Shown: positions 60,719-64,000 of the stretch, piece by piece | Numbering within the stretch: position 1 is the first letter of the stretch | Layout: each line of letters opens with the position of its first letter | Assembly: GCF_032852305.1 (NCBI RefSeq) | Contig: NZ_CP136594.1 | Coordinates: forward strand, 3,165,168 to 3,229,167 | Length of the DNA stretch: 64,000 nucleotides | Source of the DNA: Parasphingorhabdus sp. SCSIO 66989 | GTDB lineage: Bacteria > Pseudomonadota > Alphaproteobacteria > Sphingomonadales > Sphingomonadaceae | Reading direction: 5' to 3' | Program-made: the position numbers and the translations under genes | The notes under the pieces: model-generated | Databases searched by the model: none | What the model was told of the DNA's origin: nothing | The model's input: the letters and a program-made list of their open reading frames with translations, nothing else

Positions 60719-62305
60719 TTAATCACGCTGCAATATGGTGTCCTTGGCCTCAGGAAGCTGGCCGGGATAATCCTGGGTATAGTGCAGGCCACGGCTTTCC
60801 TCACGCGCCAGCGCTGAGGTTACGATAAGGTCGGCAACATCGACCAAATTCCTGAGTTCGATCACATCCGCCGTCACCCGGAAATTGCCATAATATTCCT
60901 CAACCTCTTCGGCGAGCAGCCGCACCCGGTTCTGCGCCCGCTCGAGCCTTTTGGTGGTGCGGACAATGCCGACATAGTCCCACATGAAACGGCGTATCTC
61001 GCGCCAGTTATGCTGTACTACCACTTCCTCATCGGAATCGGTGACCCGGCTTTCATCCCAGCGGCGTACCGCGGGCGGGGTTGGCATTTCGTCCCATTTA
61101 TCCAGAATATCGCGTGCTGCAGCATCGCCGAAAACAAAGCATTCGAGCAGGGAATTGGAAGCCAGACGGTTAGCGCCATGCAGCCCGGACTCACTGACTT
61201 CTCCAGCAGCATAGAGTCCGTCGAGGTCGGTGCGCCCTTTCAAATCGATCAGCACCCCGCCACAGGTATAATGCTGTGCCGGAACAACCGGGATCGGTTC
61301 TTTGGTGATATCGGTGCCGAGGGTCAGCAGCTTCTCATAGATGGTCGGGAAATGCCCTTTGACGAAATCGGCAGGCTGGTGGCTGATATCGAGATGGACA
61401 TAGTCGAGGCCCAGCCGCTTGATCTCATGGTCAATCGCGCGCGCCACAACATCGCGCGGCGCCAGTTCCAGCCGGTCATCAAAATCGGCCATAAAGCGAT
61501 AGCCGGTATCGGGGATCAGCAAATGCCCGCCCTCCCCGCGCACCGCCTCAGTAATCAGGAAGTTCTTGACCTCCAGATTGTAAAGACAGGTGGGGTGAAA
61601 CTGCATCATCTCCATATTTGAGACACGCGCCCCCGCGCGCCAGGCCATGGCGATTCCGTCTCCGGTGGCCCCGCGCGGTGCGGTGGAGAAGAGATAGGCC
61701 CTTCCTGCCCCGCCGGTCGCCAAAATCGTTGCGCGTGCGGTCACCGTCTCGACCCGCCCGGTGCGGCGATTGAGGGTATAGGCACCCCAGATACGTTCCT
61801 CACCGGTCGGGCTTTCCAGATGCCGGTCCGCGATCAGATCAATCGCCACCATATCCGGCAAAATGGTGATATTGGGGTTGGCATTGGCGGCGCGTTCCAG
61901 CGCCTCCTGCACCGCCCATCCGGTGGCATCATCGACATGCACGATACGACGATGGCTATGCCCACCCTCGCGCGTGAGATGGAGGTCATTATCGCCCTCA
62001 CGGTTGAACGGCACCCCATAATCAATCAGCTTGTTGATCGCATCGGGCGCATTCTCGACGACAAATTCCACCGTCTCGCGCCGGTTAAGCCCGGCTCCGG
62101 CGACCATCGTGTCCTCGATATGGCTCTCAAAAGTATCACCCGCCTCGAGCACAGCCGCAATCCCGCCTTGCGCCCAGGCGGTAGAGCCACCCGAAATATT
62201 CCCCTTGGCCAGCACGAGCACCTTGCGCTCACTTGCCAGAGCAATGGCGGCGGAAAGCCCCGCGGCACCGGAACCGATAATCAGGACGTCATGATCATTT
62301 TGCAT
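60719..62305 (-). CDS. nadB: L-aspartate oxidase
   Basis: This is a 528-residue FAD enzyme that oxidises aspartate to iminoaspartate, the substrate of NadA. DVLIIGSGAAGLSAAIALA is the FAD Rossmann motif, NISGGSTAWAQGGIAAVL and HPTCLYNLEVKNFLITEAVRGEGG are family landmarks, and the catalytic HTRAxGR-like HVDDATGWAV follows. ATG 62305 has AGGGAAG five bases upstream; an in-frame upstream ATG would add 20 residues. The C-terminal helical domain is complete. Confidence 0.96.
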   Translation of the reverse strand: MQNDHDVLIIGSGAAGLSAAIALASERKVLVLAKGNISGGSTAWAQGGIAAVLEAGDTFESHIEDTMVAGAGLNRRETVEFVVENAPDAINKLIDYGVPFNREGDNDLHLTREGGHSHRRIVHVDDATGWAVQEALERAANANPNITILPDMVAIDLIADRHLESPTGEERIWGAYTLNRRTGRVETVTARATILATGGAGRAYLFSTAPRGATGDGIAMAWRAGARVSNMEMMQFHPTCLYNLEVKNFLITEAVRGEGGHLLIPDTGYRFMADFDDRLELAPRDVVARAIDHEIKRLGLDYVHLDISHQPADFVKGHFPTIYEKLLTLGTDITKEPIPVVPAQHYTCGGVLIDLKGRTDLDGLYAAGEVSESGLHGANRLASNSLLECFVFGDAAARDILDKWDEMPTPPAVRRWDESRVTDSDEEVVVQHNWREIRRFMWDYVGIVRTTKRLERAQNRVRLLAEEVEEYYGNFRVTADVIELRNLVDVADLIVTSALAREESRGLHYTQDYPGQLPEAKDTILQRD

Positions 62306-62394
62306 CGCGCTTCCCTGTGCTGCCAAAGCCCTGCTGTCAATCACCATAGCGCTGCAAATTGACAAACTTTGGCGGATTGCTTACAAATATTCCT

Positions 62395-62622
62395 ATGGCC
62401 ACCATGAACATTTCGCTGCCCGATGAGATGAAAGCCTTTGTTGAAGCACAGGTGAAAAGCGGCCTTTACGCCAATGCCAGCGACTTTTTCCGTGACGCCA
62501 TCCGTGACCGCATGTGGACCCGCGAAGCCTTGCTTGAAGCGCTTGTCGAAGGCGAGAAAAGTGGCATTGATGATCTGTCACCCAGAGAAGCCTTTGAAGA
62601 ATTTCTGAAGGCCAATCCGTGA
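62395..62622 (+). CDS. parD: ParD-type antitoxin
   Basis: This is a 75-residue ribbon-helix-helix antitoxin. MNISLPDEMKAFVEAQVKSGLYANASDFFRDAIRDRM is the ParD/CopG signature; the C-terminal half is the ParE-binding arm. ATG 62395 gives the standard start. It overlaps parE by 4 bases (GTGA) and is divergent from nadB by 89 bases. Confidence 0.92.
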   Translation: MATMNISLPDEMKAFVEAQVKSGLYANASDFFRDAIRDRMWTREALLEALVEGEKSGIDDLSPREAFEEFLKANP

Positions 62623-62918
62623 AACTGGTGCTTACCCGGCGCGCGCGTCGGGATATGGACAGTATCTCTGCCTATACATTGAAAAATTGGGGGCGAGCGC
62701 AGCTTCTCGACTATATGGGCGGCTTGCTCGACAGGATGGACGAGATTGCCGCCGAACCTGAAAAAGGGCGCAGCGTTCCCGGTATCCCTGATCGCTTTCG
62801 CCGCCAAAGCTATCGCGCCCATTTCATCTTTTTCTCTATCAGAGGCGATGAGGTGCGGATTATCCGCATCCTGCATCAAAGCATGGACCATGCACGCCAT
62901 CTGGGTCGAAGCTTTTAG
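62619..62918 (+). CDS. parE: ParE-family toxin
   Basis: This is a 99-residue toxin that by family knowledge poisons DNA gyrase. LVLTRRARRDMDSISAYTLKNWG, RSVPGIPDRFRRQSYRAHFIFF and IIRILHQSMDHARHL match ParE. GTG 62619 overlaps the parD stop. It converges with a methyltransferase, 2 bases between stops. The module is complete. Confidence 0.92.
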   Translation: MKLVLTRRARRDMDSISAYTLKNWGRAQLLDYMGGLLDRMDEIAAEPEKGRSVPGIPDRFRRQSYRAHFIFFSIRGDEVRIIRILHQSMDHARHLGRSF

Positions 62919-62920
62919 GA

Positions 62921-63658
62921 TCAGGCAAGGTCCGCAACGAGCAATCTATACCCCATATCGCGCTGTTCCTGGCCCAATAAATCGCCATAGCGTTTTTGCC
63001 ATTCGCCACTTGCCAAATCGCGCTCGAGACGGGCCAAGCCATCGTCCACTCCGTCTATTTTCCAGAAGGATGAACTGCCCTTGCGAAGCCTTGGGTCAAG
63101 ATAGGCCTGGGGTCGCCGCCAATAGGCATAGAGAAAACCGTCGCTACAATCATGCGGAACAGGCAACGGCGATATCTGCACCGGGCCGAGAATGCCGGAA
63201 TAAAAATCCATAGGCGGCATCTGGGCATCGTCCAATGCAGCCAGTTGTGGCCAATAGTCCAATAGCCAGTTTTCACGAAAACCGGGATCGAATGCCAGAA
63301 TGACGATCTTTTTCCGCGCCACCCGGCGCATTTCCGCAAGGCCTTTTGCTGCGTCGGCCCAGTGGTGGACGGTCAATATCGCTAAAGCTGCATCAAAGCT
63401 GTCGTCGGCAAAAGGGATATTTTCGGCTGATCCCTGAACCGCTTGCGCCGCATCAGCCGGTCGCTGGCTGATCATCTGCGCCGAAGGTTCGAGCGCCGTT
63501 ACTTCCAGATCGCCGGGCTCATAAGACCCGGTTCCGGCACCGACATTCAACACCGATGCCACATCGCCAATCGCATTACGGATATGCGCCGCGATACGCG
63601 GGTCGGCTTTGCGCAGATTGCTGTAATCTATGCCGATACTGTCGTAGAGCGCGTTCAT
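62921..63658 (-). CDS. Class I SAM-dependent methyltransferase (methyltransferase 11 type)
   Basis: This is a 245-residue methyltransferase. VLNVGAGTGSYEP is motif I, VTALEPSAQM motif II, and FDAALAILTVHHW motif III. LAEMRRVARKKIVILAFDPG covers post-motif III. Substrate unknown. Its ATG overlaps the upstream ABC-transporter gene by 4 bases (ATGA), so it may belong to that transport operon. Confidence 0.88.
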   Translation of the reverse strand: MNALYDSIGIDYSNLRKADPRIAAHIRNAIGDVASVLNVGAGTGSYEPGDLEVTALEPSAQMISQRPADAAQAVQGSAENIPFADDSFDAALAILTVHHWADAAKGLAEMRRVARKKIVILAFDPGFRENWLLDYWPQLAALDDAQMPPMDFYSGILGPVQISPLPVPHDCSDGFLYAYWRRPQAYLDPRLRKGSSSFWKIDGVDDGLARLERDLASGEWQKRYGDLLGQEQRDMGYRLLVADLA

Positions 63659-64000
63659 TCTGACCGTGTCAGATTAAGGAACACATCTTCCAGATCTGCT
63701 TCACGGGTGGTGACATCAACGATCTCCAGCCCGGCTTCGCGCGCGACACTCAGCACCTGACCGGCATTGGTCTTGTCCTTGTTATAGCTGATCTCGAGCG
63801 TATGCGGGTCGATCAGCTCGGCACGATCGAACAGATCATGTTGCGGCGCACTGGTTATTTCCGAGGCAGTGCTGAGGACGATATTCTTCTCACGCGCCAT
63901 GCCGATCAGGTCGGCCGTATCTTTCAGCGCCACCACCTTGCCATGGTTGATAATCGCGATGCGGTCGCACAGCTCTTCGGCTTCTTCGAGATAATGGGTG
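63655..64000 (-). CDS. ABC transporter ATP-binding protein, C-terminal part (cut by window edge)
   Basis: The open frame continues past the right edge. Visible part: THYLEEAEELCDRIAIINHGKVVAL, the segment after Walker B that includes the H-loop His (THYLEEAE), then a ~85-residue C-terminal domain ending DLEDVFLNLTRSE, typical of CcmA/DrrA-like exporters of the ABC-2 type. The N-terminal nucleotide-binding part is outside the window. It overlaps the methyltransferase start by 4 bases. Confidence 0.9.
   Translation of the reverse strand, partial: THYLEEAEELCDRIAIINHGKVVALKDTADLIGMAREKNIVLSTASEITSAPQHDLFDRAELIDPHTLEISYNKDKTNAGQVLSVAREAGLEIVDVTTREADLEDVFLNLTRSE

Overview
The window looks like a chromosomal segment of a sphingomonad-type alphaproteobacterium. 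The GC content is moderately high (roughly 58%, by eye). It carries a canonical Rieske/cytochrome b/cytochrome c1 operon, an RcdA/DUF1465 protein, PtsP (nitrogen PTS enzyme I), an OmpA-family protein, and intergenic palindromes of a kind common in Sphingomonadaceae. The genus is not claimed. Almost all of the DNA is coding, with no prophage, IS transposase, CRISPR array or rRNA.

Layout: 1-7.2 kb holds the 3' end of murA, an OmpA-like protein, an alkaline phosphatase, ppc and a YhiN-type flavoprotein. 7.3-14.9 kb is accessory metabolism: a TetR/SDR pair with a divergent membrane protein, a DAACS symporter, a penicillin-acylase-family hydrolase and a cytochrome P450. 15-21 kb has an arginine-rich repeat lipoprotein, a luciferase-like monooxygenase, the pseudouridine synthase/arfB/fRMsr run, a glycine-zipper protein and rcdA. 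21-29 kb is a conserved run: two DUF465 proteins, ptsP, a RodZ-like protein, cpoB, tilS and ftsH.

From 29 to 40 kb the segment becomes patchy. There is an unrecognised gene behind a 17-bp perfect hairpin, a DUF559 nuclease gene embedded in palindromic arms, rpoZ, a methyltransferase, an MFS carrier, RNase T2, nadC, a frameshifted class A beta-lactamase, an orphan gene and nadA. At least six palindromic repeat units sit between these genes. 40-49 kb carries an acyl-CoA synthetase-like enzyme, an MBL hydrolase, a BlaI/M56 regulatory pair with visible BlaI operators, a two-component system and an EF-hand protein with a terminator-ended leader. 49-51 kb is a small toxin-antitoxin island next to tRNA-Gly(TCC). 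51-64 kb returns to core functions (bc1 complex, trmL, hemF, lipB, queC, nadB), three tandem membrane-protein paralogues, a ParDE module, and the start of an ABC transporter operon that runs off the right edge.

The most interesting signal is repeat biology. The DUF559 (Vsr/PD-(D/E)XK-like) gene at 31717-32073 is bounded by inverted arms of the same design as a gene-less palindromic element at 33416-33572. One arm supplies its Shine-Dalgarno sequence and the other its stop codon. This suggests an autonomous/non-autonomous pair of a small mobile element whose candidate enzyme is a DUF559 nuclease. A second family, built of three 8-bp NCRCNRAG units per arm in inverted orientation, occurs three times, and a third motif is nested inside members of both families. 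All three NAD de novo genes (nadA, nadB, nadC) are present but unlinked.
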